This document shows, one piece after another, positions 53,724 to 64,000 of a stretch of 64,000 bases of DNA. The first letter of the stretch is position 1. Every line of letters begins with the position of its first letter. Position numbers and translations under genes: made by a program. Source of the DNA: Suillus spraguei. Lineage: Eukaryota; Basidiomycota; Agaricomycetes; Boletales; Suillaceae. Below the pieces are notes generated by a model, which saw nothing but the letters and a program-made list of their open reading frames with translations, made no database searches and was not told the origin of the DNA. Where the stretch lies: NCBI GenBank assembly GCA_016800925.1, contig JABCPU010000239.1:41078-105077 (forward strand). The letters run 5' to 3'.

Positions 53724-54515
53724 CTAGTCGATCTGTGAGCTCAGCAGACCAAAATCGCAGCTATTGAGACAAGCCCAACACCTGACGAAATACAACGTCA
53801 CATCCACCGATTGTAGCATAGTAGATCCACGGAGCCTGCTGGAGTTCACTGGACCAATCCTATCGCGTGTGACGGTATACTGTATCTTATGTCGAGTCTG
53901 TGGTTCTTCATGAATAACGAAGCCAGTGCCAGTTCGTTTGACTTCCAATTCCCCAGAGTCTTCGGGGTCGTGTTTAATCGCACTTACCACGCCGTTACCA
54001 AGGTCGCTGGGACCAAACAAGGTTACACACATAGCCGTTCGCCGCCGCATCAAATCAGAAATCACTGGTTGATACCCCGCATCCATGCCTTCATATGGAT
54101 CTACTCTTTCGAATGGAAGGGACGTCACTGCCTCTCTCCGTTTGGCATGTCTGCACCAGTTCTCTTCAAACTAGGTCCGTTTCATCTTTTATGGAGTTTT
54201 GCACTTTGTACCCTTGGCTTGTAATCAGTGGGGCAACTCCATTTTTGGCTTTATCATTTTATCTCTTTCTCTTTTGGACCTTACTACCTGGCCGCCATCA
54301 TTCCACGTCGAGTGTCGCTTCTGACAATCTTTGCAATTGATAAATCCACTGTTCGACTTGGGCCCTGGTCGGCTCAAGACAAATCCACCGAACCTGAGGA
54401 GCACGACCTGAGGAAGGTATGTATGAACAACCTTTGCGTATTGACCTCTTCGTAGTTGGCCACAGGTTGAAATTTTGCTCTTTACTTGTCGCCACCTAGT
54501 TCGGACCGTCAACAC
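53724..54515 (-). CDS. Hypothetical reading frames, weakly supported
   Basis: Two minus-strand frames (54515-54225 and 54128-53724) have protein-like charged composition (CVTLFGPSDLGNGVVSAIKH, EDSGELEVKRTGTGFVIHEE). They could be exons of one gene, but no family, splice pair or start is convincing. The opposite strand is also open in parts. Confidence 0.25.
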
Positions 54516-57500
54516 AGGACCATAGTGTCAAATTCATAAGGCATTACAGCCCGTTGTCAAGAGATCTCAATTGGGCCGACCCAATTTGACAGTATACTTC
54601 CTGAAAGTACCTACGCCGGGCCATTCGTTGCGCCCCTTGTTGGATTTACGTGTTTGGATTTTCAAACTTCAAACTGAGCTGTGCGCTCCTCGGTTCACGC
54701 TGATTGCCGTAATGGCACTGAAGTAAAAGCCAATGCTCCCTAGCGTTATCTTCCAAGCGTCGAGTCGATCGCGGTCATACAAGTTCAAGGGGGAAGATAT
54801 GTGAGTGATTCCAGTGTCATTTATGCACGAGGCAGTTCACCATTACTAGTCGGCGGTATTTCTTCGGAGAATCCCAGGTGAACTACAAGTTCTCGTCAGG
54901 GGCATTCGTCATCCTTGCGCCAACGCTTCTGGACGAACGTTTGGTTCAAGAAAATGACAGAAGCTTCGCGTACCGTTACATCGGCCTGTGGAGAGATCTA
55001 ACTAAAAGTTACATATCTATCTCGCTCACTTGCCTTAACAAGGCCGCTGAGCATGCTTCTCCAGGGATGCACTAGTACTACCTGTGCCACCGAACGCCCC
55101 ACATCAATCTGCCACGTAGGAGCTGCCCTCTCCACATCGACAATTAACTCATTACATTCTATTTGATGATGGCTGAGGTTATTTTTGTTGCCTCCTCGTC
55201 CGGGATCCGTCCTATTTGCAGTTGCTGACAGTACCCTGCATAGCCATAGTATTCCCATTGACCGGTGCTGAGGTCCGAATAATTAATCTATACCTGGAAA
55301 TCTACTCTTGCTCGTTCGGATTGGTCAGTGTTGTCGTTTTCAGATTGGTACTTGCGGATGGCATATGTTTATTGAACTCTATGATTTAGTCAGTCATAGT
55401 TTGCAAAGTAAACTTGTTTTCCGAATCTGCAGAAGATGGCACGACATTCGGGCCGGTCACCTGTTTCGAGGCTTTCTTGCTTCTCCTTGTGCGAATCCGT
55501 ACTGGCCCCAGCCCCAGATCTTTAGAACATCGGTGCGGTTGACAGCATGCAATCGTCAGTGCGGTTCCCACAATGTCGTGCGCCATGCTGTTCTGTCAAC
55601 CCCCAACAACTTCTTTGCCTCCGGACCCATTTTCCTGACGCCGGCCGAACTCTTGAACTTATCAAAAGTATTGATGCAACTACCGGTGAAAAGCTCCTGT
55701 GCTCCGCGGTGGTATTCAAGTTGATAAACTCCCTCGCCGTGCTTGTAATATCTCCGATTTACTGCCGTCACTCTGAGTTTCAGTCCAATCGTCCTGCAGG
55801 GATCGTGTCAATGGCTCAATCATGATTCAATACATGATTCCCTGAAGATATGGTTTAACTATATTCATGCATTATATTGTCTGTCGGATTTAATCGGATG
55901 CTATCTCCCGCGACCCGCGATAATGCTTCCGGTGGTCCTCCTATGCTGTAAGTCTTCTCTATTAAACTTGATTTTCCCTATAGCACGTTTTCAGGGTCAT
56001 ATACTTCGGCCAATATTGTCCTTGAGTAAGTTTCACAGGTTATCCGAGTCGGAGTCGGGTCGCTTGCCTTCATGTTAATGTCAAGCTCTGCCAATAACCA
56101 GTAGCCATCATTGTTGAGGCAGATTGTGCCTTGCGCAATCAAGCTGATGCCGTTTCATTGTTTTTTTATTGGTGCGACAATTTTCTAAACCTACATCGTA
56201 AGGGAAACTGAACGCCTGAGATACGAAGGTTATGTGATATTTTCAATTTTATGGCGCATTGTGGGAATTGGGGTCACAGACCCCTAAGATTGATGCTTTC
56301 GATTCCTTGTGCCTGTTCTTCCGTTCATTATTCCATGATATGGATATGTCAGTCGAAGGGTGTTCTTTCTTACCGACTATGATTACCAAAACGTGTCGGA
56401 CGGCTGAACACTAGTCCGCGAGCGTCTACTATTTATTGCAGCGACGATGATATGTTAAGGATGAACAATTGACCACCCTCATAGCACTGCACGCTGATTT
56501 GGAACAAGATAAGGCAAACATGAACATGCTTAAGTGTGTCCAATCTCATCACCTATTAGGCTTCCGCGATCTCATCACATTGGATCTTAGGGTAAACTTA
56601 CTCCCGTGAAGGCACCACCCAGTTCATCCTTGAAAATCTCAGCACAGACGTGCGACGCGCCTAGGTCACTCAGTGTACACCGGTATCAAAATTAATCATT
56701 ATCATTCAATTTTCCCAGTGCCGTCGATACCGTATCTCCATCTGCATTACCTTCTCCCGCCTCGATACGATGAGTTAATATATTGCCGGTCCGACTGGCC
56801 CGTCTGTGTAGGTGTGTTGTTACTAATACTGATGCTGACGGGTACCGCACTGCTCAGAGCGCTGAACGGTGAAGGAACATCATTGCCCACCCTGTCATAT
56901 CTATCTCCATTGCCTTATTTTTTCCAGTGTGAGCGCGTTCCCTGTATACTGCAATTTCCAGTCCTTTTCCTGCATACTACCGCCTAATTCATTCTGATCG
57001 AGGTGATTCCCCTTTCTAGAGCTCCCTGATATTCTCTTGTGGGTGGGCTGTGCTGGTTCGCAACCTATTCAGCGCTGGCGCTGACGTTTCAGGTTGCACT
57101 ATCGTGACACAATACGCGCTCCACATGCTGCTACGCCTCCGTTGTATGACACTAGTACCACATTCATCTCAGCCCCTTGTGCTATTGTGTAATAGTCGGA
57201 TTATGTATGTAAAACTGCCCAACGGCTTTCCGTACCTCCGGTCAATATAAGAAGGGATGATACGGTTTTCAAGATTTGTCAGCTGGCGATGTAGGTCTGG
57301 GCTGTTAGCAACCTGTACTAGACTTTTGGAGTTATTATGTTTAATGAATTAATCGCTTTCACCACTGTGCCGAGATAGAAGGCAGACACCACCGCCGAAC
57401 GTAGCATGCCAACGCCTATCCATTGTTCGAGATCTCACCCCTGTCTACAAAGTGGTCATAAATTACGATGCGGTCTAGTATGCGTGTACTAAAATATTAC

Positions 57501-58599
57501 GCTATATCCCACTTATACACGACAGAAGTACTTCTGCGCCTATTGTGAATTAATGCGACAGAGTTCAGAGTTAATTCAATATAGAAAGAAAAAGAAAGTT
57601 AGGATTATGTGGCGGCTGTATCAAGCCATGCCTGGGAGCAGAAAGCATGGTCGATTAATAATTAAAAATTCCACTCGTATCGGTTGGTAGGGAGGCTATT
57701 ACAGTTGTCCAGCAAAATGGGCTCATGGAATAAAAAAAACTGGCAACGGCGTCCCGGGGTGAACTGAATTCGTCGCGGTAGAGAAGATAATTCCGGGGAT
57801 GTGGTCCCCTCTATCTTGTTCGCTCTATCAAGGTATAAGCATCTATGTCTGAATAGCTGCTGTTTCCTTTTCTGGTAGGCAGTCGTTCTATCCGACGTTT
57901 CGATCAGATTGAGGGTGAGGAACTTGAAGTTATATAGGTGGCATCGCGCTCGCACGTAAGACTGATTTAGCTTGGTAGGTTCTGTGCCGATGGTAAATTT
58001 TAATCCAGAGAGCATGGTGATCATCATGAAAGTTGAATGTAGGTCGAATAAAAAAAGCAGGCCTCAGGTCGGGGTTCACATCGTTTTGCGGTTCCGTAGA
58101 CTGTAGTATCAAATTTGTCCGAGGAGTGAGTCTGGTTCACGTCGAGCTGTCAAAAGTTGGATGGTGTTGTGAAATTTAGCTTTGCGTTCTGTCAAGTGAA
58201 ATAGCGGGCGCCATCACGGAGATTGACGAGATGCTAGTGAACCTAAAGTGTCGCGAAGGATGCTATGCAGTGATATGTATCAAGCACGCTGTGATATGTC
58301 AAGAAATATTAATGATTTACATGTCAAAGAGTCGCGGGAGAAGATATGACAAGTTTCTTACATTGTGGTGGAGGTCCTGGAGGATATCACGGTGCCGAGG
58401 CTACGAGGGATCGGTGGTAGTAGGATAGGACGGCCTGAGAGAGTAAAACTAAGGATAGAATGATGTAATAAGAATTGTTTATAATTATTTGATTTAATAT
58501 TTTGTACCTGTTCCCATACTCGGACCGAGACCCCGAGAGAGAAATAGTTCAAGTGATAATAAAGTGAAGTAATTAGATTTCACTTTGTATCCTCTTCTC
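54516..58599. other. Gene-poor 4 kb
   Basis: Only short open frames on both strands, none with a recognisable domain, paralogue or consistent splice pattern. A minus-strand stretch at 55771-55556 (GAQELFTGSCINTFDKFKSS) is the most protein-like. I see no repeat or RNA gene. Confidence 0.4.
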
Positions 58600-60754
58600 A
58601 TGTCCAGCTATAGTACAACTGTAAGGCAAGAAGGTTTTCAGCTTCCTTCACCTGTACACACTGCTTCGTCACCGTCAGAGACGCCGACCTCACCCCCTTC
58701 AACGTCGTCAACAGATCTTTTCATGCCACCAAATCTATCTTTTCTTCCCGATTCATTTCGCAAATTTCCAAGTGCTGCTCAAGTTCACTCTCATCATCAA
58801 CCGGCTGCGACGCAAAGTACTGCTTTAGACTTCACCGACGATCTTGCAACGCTCATCGACTCTCATGCATCACACGAACGTAGTACATACGATGCAGACC
58901 CATACCGTCATAATATTTTTGACATCAGCGCTCCTGCAACTCACTACCGACCTCCATCATCGACAGATATCTACCCAAACAGTCAACAACAACACACCAA
59001 TGATCTCCCTCATGCCCATTTTAACAGTACCCTTCCTGCCTTAAATAGTAGTTTGCGTTACGAACCCCACCCAGATCCCCCATCACATTTTGCGTACCGC
59101 CACACCCCGTCCCCGCACAACCCCAACTCACGCAGTCGTAGCCGTTCACGCCCCCCAAGCCTAGGCCCTACCAGAACATCTCGACGTGATCGTCGCGCCA
59201 ATAGCATTAGTTCACATGTATCCGGCACTTCCCCACCCCCTTCTACCCGTCCTCATGCCATAGTCATCCCCGGTCGTGGTGGTGGTTCAACAATGGGCGG
59301 CTTCTTTGTTCCAGGTCAAGGCGAATACTCGCTTCCCACACCCGACAGTCTATCTCATTCCTTTGGCGGGTTTCAGGGATATAATGCGGCGGCAACGGCT
59401 TCGTACCCCACACAGCCGGCTTCCTTTGCTTCCCAAAATAATGTGGCTGTAAATTATGGTAGTTTTAATGGCCGTACCGGAACTCCCAGCATGGGAATCA
59501 GTCCCAGCGAAGTTTCTACTTTGGGTATGCTTGCGAGCAGCACCACATCTCCGCCTGCAGCTACCAAAGGAAAACATTCTGATGGCGATGGTTTGTCAGA
59601 AAAGAGGCGAAGAAGGCGGGAGAGTCATAATGCTGTCGAGAGAAGGCGGAGAGATAACATCAACGAAAGAATCGGCGAGCTTGCAGGGTTAATTCCAGGG
59701 GTGCTGTTTGAATGTGATGGTGGGTTTTCCTTCCCTCCTTTCGGTCCTCGGTCTTCCGTTTTTTTTTTCATTCGCCGGAAACTATCTATTTCTTGATTTT
59801 TGATCTGATCCTCGGATCTTGTCCAATCATCTAACCCATCGCCACAGCCCCACTCATTGCTCCGACATCCCCCACACTCCTCAGCGCAACTTCCCCTGCG
59901 GTCGAAAATAACGATCTATTCTCACTCCCCCTTCTCCCAGATGCAGCAAACTCTGACGAAGGTTTGCCTGACGTTCCTGAGAATGGGGTACCTGGTACCT
60001 CTGTAAACGGGAATGCAGTGAAAAAGGATCCAAGTGAAGATGGAGATGACGGTGCGTCTTTTGCGTGCTGTAGAAGGCAGCTTCTGACGCTCCTGAGCAG
60101 GCCGGGGTAATGCGAATGGCGGTGTGAATGGCGGTATCCCCACGAACGGGATCACTACTGCAAATGGCTCTGAGCCGCAAATGATCAAGGCGAACAAGGG
60201 GATGATTTTGAGGAAGGTAGGTATCCTTTTTTGTATCTCTGTTGCTCTTGGCGGCTGGATGCCGCTCTGTACGCATTGTGTACGCTCATTTGCCAAATAT
60301 GTGCATTCGTTTTCTGCATATATACACCTTTCCACATGTTCATTCACCTGAAAATCGCTCAATTACTGATTCCACTCCCCAGTCCGTGGAATACATTCGC
60401 TACCTCCAACAGCTGGTCAACGTTCAAGCTTCACGTGGCCGAGATCTCGAAGAGCGCAACCGCGCCCTCGAGCGCGAATTAGCAACGATCCGTGGAACCC
60501 CCCTCCCCTCCTCCCGGTCTGCTTCAAACTCAAATTCTGCAGACTCATCCAGACTTTCCCTCGCATCCTCACAAACGTCCCTACCACAATCTTCATGGGA
60601 AGCCGAGAGAAAGTGGGAGATGGACATTGAGGATCGGGTTGGAGATGAAGAACGTGGTCGGGGCCGTGTGCGTGCGAGGAAAGAGGACATTGGTGGTGCA
60701 AAAGTCCGGGAGGATGATGCGATTAGCGGGGAGGAACGCGATATGGAGATATGA
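58600..60754 (+). CDS. bHLH transcription factor with very long loop (four exons)
   Basis: Exons 58600-59719, 59848-60051, 60101-60216 and 60383-60754 join in frame to about 603 residues. Residues 1-330 are Ser/Pro/His-rich and disordered with a short RS stretch (SRSRSRSRPPS). Basic region and helix 1 lie at about 335-366 (RRRESHNAVERRRRDNINER); His, Glu and Arg at spacing 0/4/8 predict binding to CACGTG-type E-boxes. An acidic/Gly-Asn-rich loop (about 368-472) precedes helix 2 (NKGMILRK, then SVEYIRYLQQLVNVQ), which runs into a leucine-zipper-like coil (RDLEERNRALERELATI). A nuclear regulator of the USF/Rtg3/Cbf1-like type. ATG 58600 is the first Met of the frame. Intron 2 and 3 donors are consensus. 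Confidence 0.88.
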
Positions 60755-63415
60755 CAGCGATTCATATCTTCCGCACTATCTCACGGAATTTGGAATGGTC
60801 TCAGTTCGTAACATCGACACCTACTGATCCAGATCCATCAGCTCTGGCACAACCATTCCATCATGCTCATGCTCATGCTCACGTCCCTTCATGCCTGGAC
60901 GGTTTTATCCATCTTTTTTTCTCGCGTTTTATCTTTGTTTTATCACCCGCCCTCATGCACACTGTATCATTCATAGCCCTGCCTTGGTTTCCTGTGTTAT
61001 TGCTCCTTATTAGGTCTTCTTGTCGTTCTTGACTACATCACAACGCCTGCACTTCCACCTCTTCAAGTTCACCCCATACGAGCGCTGGGTCTCACGGAAT
61101 TCTTACCCCGAACAGTGCTTCTAGCGTTATCCACCCGCCACCAATCCCGGCAGCACGGCCCGATGGTTTGACATCTGCATTGCGACACCAGGATTGAAAC
61201 CTTCTAGCCGATGACCTCTCGTCTATTCCACTCCCTCCCTCCATCATCCACTGGAAGCTCTCCATTTCAATTCCTCTATACACCAATTCACTTCCATCCA
61301 TCCACCATTTTATCTCTCTCCCTACCATTCCACTCATCTGACCACCGATTCAATTGGTAGACCCTTCCTGCCTGGTGCTCATATCACATAACACCACCTA
61401 TCATTACCTGTTTATCATCCTCCACCGAAAAATGTACCAACATCGTCGAATTCGAAACCAAGGTCAGGTCAGAGTCAGTATCTATCTATCGTCGTACCTA
61501 CTGGCATTATTTGTGTCGTATCAATATCAATATAAGGAGTTTCACGCTTCTTGTGTAGAGTTTTGAGTTTGATATCGAGATTGAGATGGGTGATTTATTG
61601 TGTGAGGTGAGGTGCTGTAGAGGATGGGATCAAGGTGAAGCCATATTCTGCAGTGTGAGGGCGAAGTGCTGTCGAGCATCTACGCCAGTAACCGATCAGA
61701 ATATTTGCAGAAACGGAATTGGGAAATAGAATAGAATACACCAAAAGCACTCAGCAGTGAGCACTAATACATAGTAATTAATTCAACGACGAGCAAGCCC
61801 TTATATACGCCCATCTCAGGCCTAGGGCGTGACTTGAACGTGTACGTACGTCCTCGCCCACCTGACATGGGGGTACTGATCACCTGGCGCAGTTCTAGCG
61901 CTATCTAGCGAGCACGAGTCCGAGGATTGATTGACGTGCGAGTGCAGCTTACAAGTTATAGCCTTGGCAGTGCTTAGACTAGGCTCGCCTGGTCGTGTTT
62001 TTGTTGTTTGTTCCTATCCTGGAATGATGACTTGCTGATCGATAAGCACACAGAGTCCGAGTCACATCCGGCTGGCAGTTGCATCGATCGGCATTGATTG
62101 ATTAGGATTCGATGATATCTGTTGATGGTGTAGTGATGTAAGTAGTACAATCGTATCGCCGACGAGGCGATGATATTGATATGTCTGATAACCCAACTAG
62201 TGCCACTTAGATTTTCAACCTCGAGTGTCGAATACACCGATATTTATGCAAGAAGAATGTCAGTACGCATAATTCATCTCAGCGGCTTGGATCTCACCAA
62301 CAGCCATCAGCCAAAAAACCATGGTCAGGGTCAAGTACCTATAATGTAGTTCGAAGGACGAACCTGAGAAACACCTGGGTGCTTCGGTATCGGTATCCCC
62401 TTGAACCAATAGAGTGAAGACAGCACTCAGCGAGTCCGTTCAACTCCCTTCTCTTCGGACGCGCGATATACTACTATGTGCGCGCTGTCGGATCGATAGA
62501 TGAAACACTTCCAAAGGGAATCTTCTCCGCTCAATCGAGTTTTTCCTAGGGCTATCACAGCGCGAGGCAAAACTATGAGCGGAGCACAGGGTGAACAGTG
62601 ACAAATGGTGCTGAAGCCTGGAGGACGGTAGCTCCGCCGAGTCTACTAGTAGCGCTGGGCGGAACAACGCGAGAAAGTGCAATGGCGTGAGGTCTTCCCA
62701 CTCCATCAATATTACCGAAAGTTGACCTATGGGCGCTTGTGTTCGACGCCTCTGGAGCTCCGGTCGGTCGGTAGTGGCATAAGAATCAACCATCGATATT
62801 ATGATGAGGGAGTTTTCCCGTCCGAAGTTGATGAAACGGATCCAGAAGACGAAGACTCCTCGGAAGAATCGGAACTCCCCCAGCTACTCTATGAATAGCG
62901 CGGTTGAAAGAACTGTTTCAGGTCTGCCGCTGTTTGGATGGTGTTTAACAAGAATAGTGACGTGCTCAGCCGGAATACTGGGTCTATGACGTACTGGTAA
63001 GTTGTCGGGCAAATGACGATGGAGGCCTCAAAGGTGTCGTTGCTTCATGAAACTGCTCCGATTGCTGTCACGTATCCGAACCGTTCTGCACTTGTCCAAG
63101 ACCGAGAGGGAGTTTAAGTTATTATTGGCCAGGCTAATGTTAACCACAAGCCCGGCCGCGGATAAGACAAGATAAGATTAATGCCTATAGGGGTTAATTC
63201 AACCGACTTATAAGTAAAATAGTAGACCGCCCGGTGGTCCCAAAATATGCATCTATTTTGCACATGTTTTCAATACATCCACCACGCACATATCGCAAGA
63301 TAGTACTGCCCCCAGTCCGGTTCCAGTCTTGTCTTTCAGTGCAAGTATATACCGGCCTCGACAAAAGCCCCAAAGAACAAGCAGTTCATCTCATTCCCGC
63401 ACGAGTGGTTTCCGG
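60755..63415. other. Intergenic, nothing recognised
   Basis: Convergent 3' flanks of the bHLH gene (plus) and the MFS gene (minus). Short frames occur on both strands; none has a family match I can recognise. Confidence 0.4.
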
Positions 63416-64000
63416 CTATCTTTGCCATATTATCAAGCGCATCGCCACAAATACCAAACTTCCAACAAGACAAATGCTCTTATCGCCACAGGACACGATT
63501 TCAGCGTGGGGAAGTACGAGAACGACTATGACTACTCACACCACTGAAAAGCGACGGTATCAACCACCTATATTGAGATGAAAGTAAAGCACCTGATATT
63601 GGACCGCCTGAAATTATTGGTTCAATGGGAAACAAAAACAGCGAAAAACTACTCACTGAGCAACGAACCAAATGCTGAAATTCGCAGTTTATCAGGAGTT
63701 CTAGCACAGAGGTGACTGATACACACCAGTGAAGGCGAAAGATATGCCCAGACGCGCCCTGCATAAGAGGGTCAACATGATCGGCCAGATAATGTGCGTA
63801 ATAAAAAACCAACCCTAGCTCTGACAAGTCGGGCGTCAACACAGTCACCAACGGGACCAACACTGAGAAATCTTGGATCGTTAGTGCCAGAAATTATACT
63901 GGTGGCGATATGAAACATACAAACTCCAGAAAAGTAGCCATACACCACGCCTATCACGACCACATTGGATATGCTATTCAGCGCTATCATGGATATAATG
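63416..64000 (-). CDS. MFS monocarboxylate-type transporter, C-terminal part (partial at window edge)
   Basis: Exons on the minus strand read SNVVVIGVVYGYFSGV, then LVPLVTVLTPDLSELG, ARLGISFAFTG, AFGSLL, GGPISGALLSSQYRWLIPSL, and finally CLVGSLVFVAMRLIIWQR with TAG at 63416-63418. This order (YGFFSG, TPDLSELG, R-x-G-x-xF, GGPISGAL) is characteristic of the last transmembrane segments of fungal monocarboxylate-transporter-like MFS proteins. Five short introns are implied. The N-terminal half is off the window. Would sit in the plasma or vacuolar membrane; substrate unknown. Confidence 0.75.

Noticed and set aside
56673..57250. Hydrophobic plus-strand ORFs suggestive of a membrane protein
   Set aside because: Only one or two short hydrophobic runs, no family resemblance and no splice pattern joining them.
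62440..62793. Minus-strand ORF with TPLHFLAL, resembling an ankyrin repeat start
   Set aside because: A single short motif, no second repeat and no start or splice context.

Overview
The window reads as nuclear DNA of a mushroom-forming basidiomycete (Agaricomycetes). Genes are intron-rich with 45-80 bp GT-AG introns, LTR and hAT elements are nested in one another, small cysteine-rich secreted proteins occur in families, and there is an expanded WD40-TPR-HET family. That last family is one I associate with Boletales (Suillus/Rhizopogon-like genomes); the order-level placement is inference.

Layout. 1-3292: decayed minus-strand Ty3/gypsy-like retroelement (LTR, gag with zinc knuckle, protease, start of reverse transcriptase) with a solo LTR of the same family inserted in its pol in the opposite direction (5-bp target duplication CAATG). 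3293-15467: about 12 kb bounded by inverted C-rich ends carrying repeated GTGTCGCCCC motifs. Inside are a decayed minus-strand gene, a 9-bp minisatellite, a broken BTB-family-like gene, and a plus-strand gene that ends in an H-x-D...H...R pattern of 2-oxoglutarate/Fe(II) oxygenases. That gene is split by a ~1.9 kb palindromic element, itself split by an apparently intact 3.8 kb hAT transposon (8-bp duplication GTTGCGAG). 15.8-16.3 kb: a ~75-80 bp minisatellite.

17-26.2 kb: a dispersed family of small secreted cysteine-rich proteins (three readable, one decayed) sharing promoter, signal peptide, intron position and a tiny last exon holding the sixth cysteine. Between them lie a proline-rich hypothetical gene (19.1-20.7 kb) and a ~690 bp element with 42-bp inverted ends. 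26.9-29.2 kb: a complete flavin-containing monooxygenase gene on the minus strand.

30.6-49.8 kb: four diverged copies of a WD40-TPR gene with duplicated 5' flanks. All carry stops, frameshifts or deletions in the WD40/TPR part. One copy continues into a HET domain whose reading frame is still open. Two copies instead end in a tail terminating in Cys-Cys-Cys, and one is scrambled and has a secreted knottin-like gene sitting inside it. The array looks like a birth-and-death, NLR-like nonself-recognition locus.

50-64 kb: more conventional sequence: a hypothetical minus-strand gene, a Frag1/DRAM/Sfk1-family membrane protein, a gene-poor stretch (52.7-58.6 kb), a bHLH transcription factor with a ~105-residue loop, and at the right edge the 3' part of an MFS monocarboxylate-type transporter.
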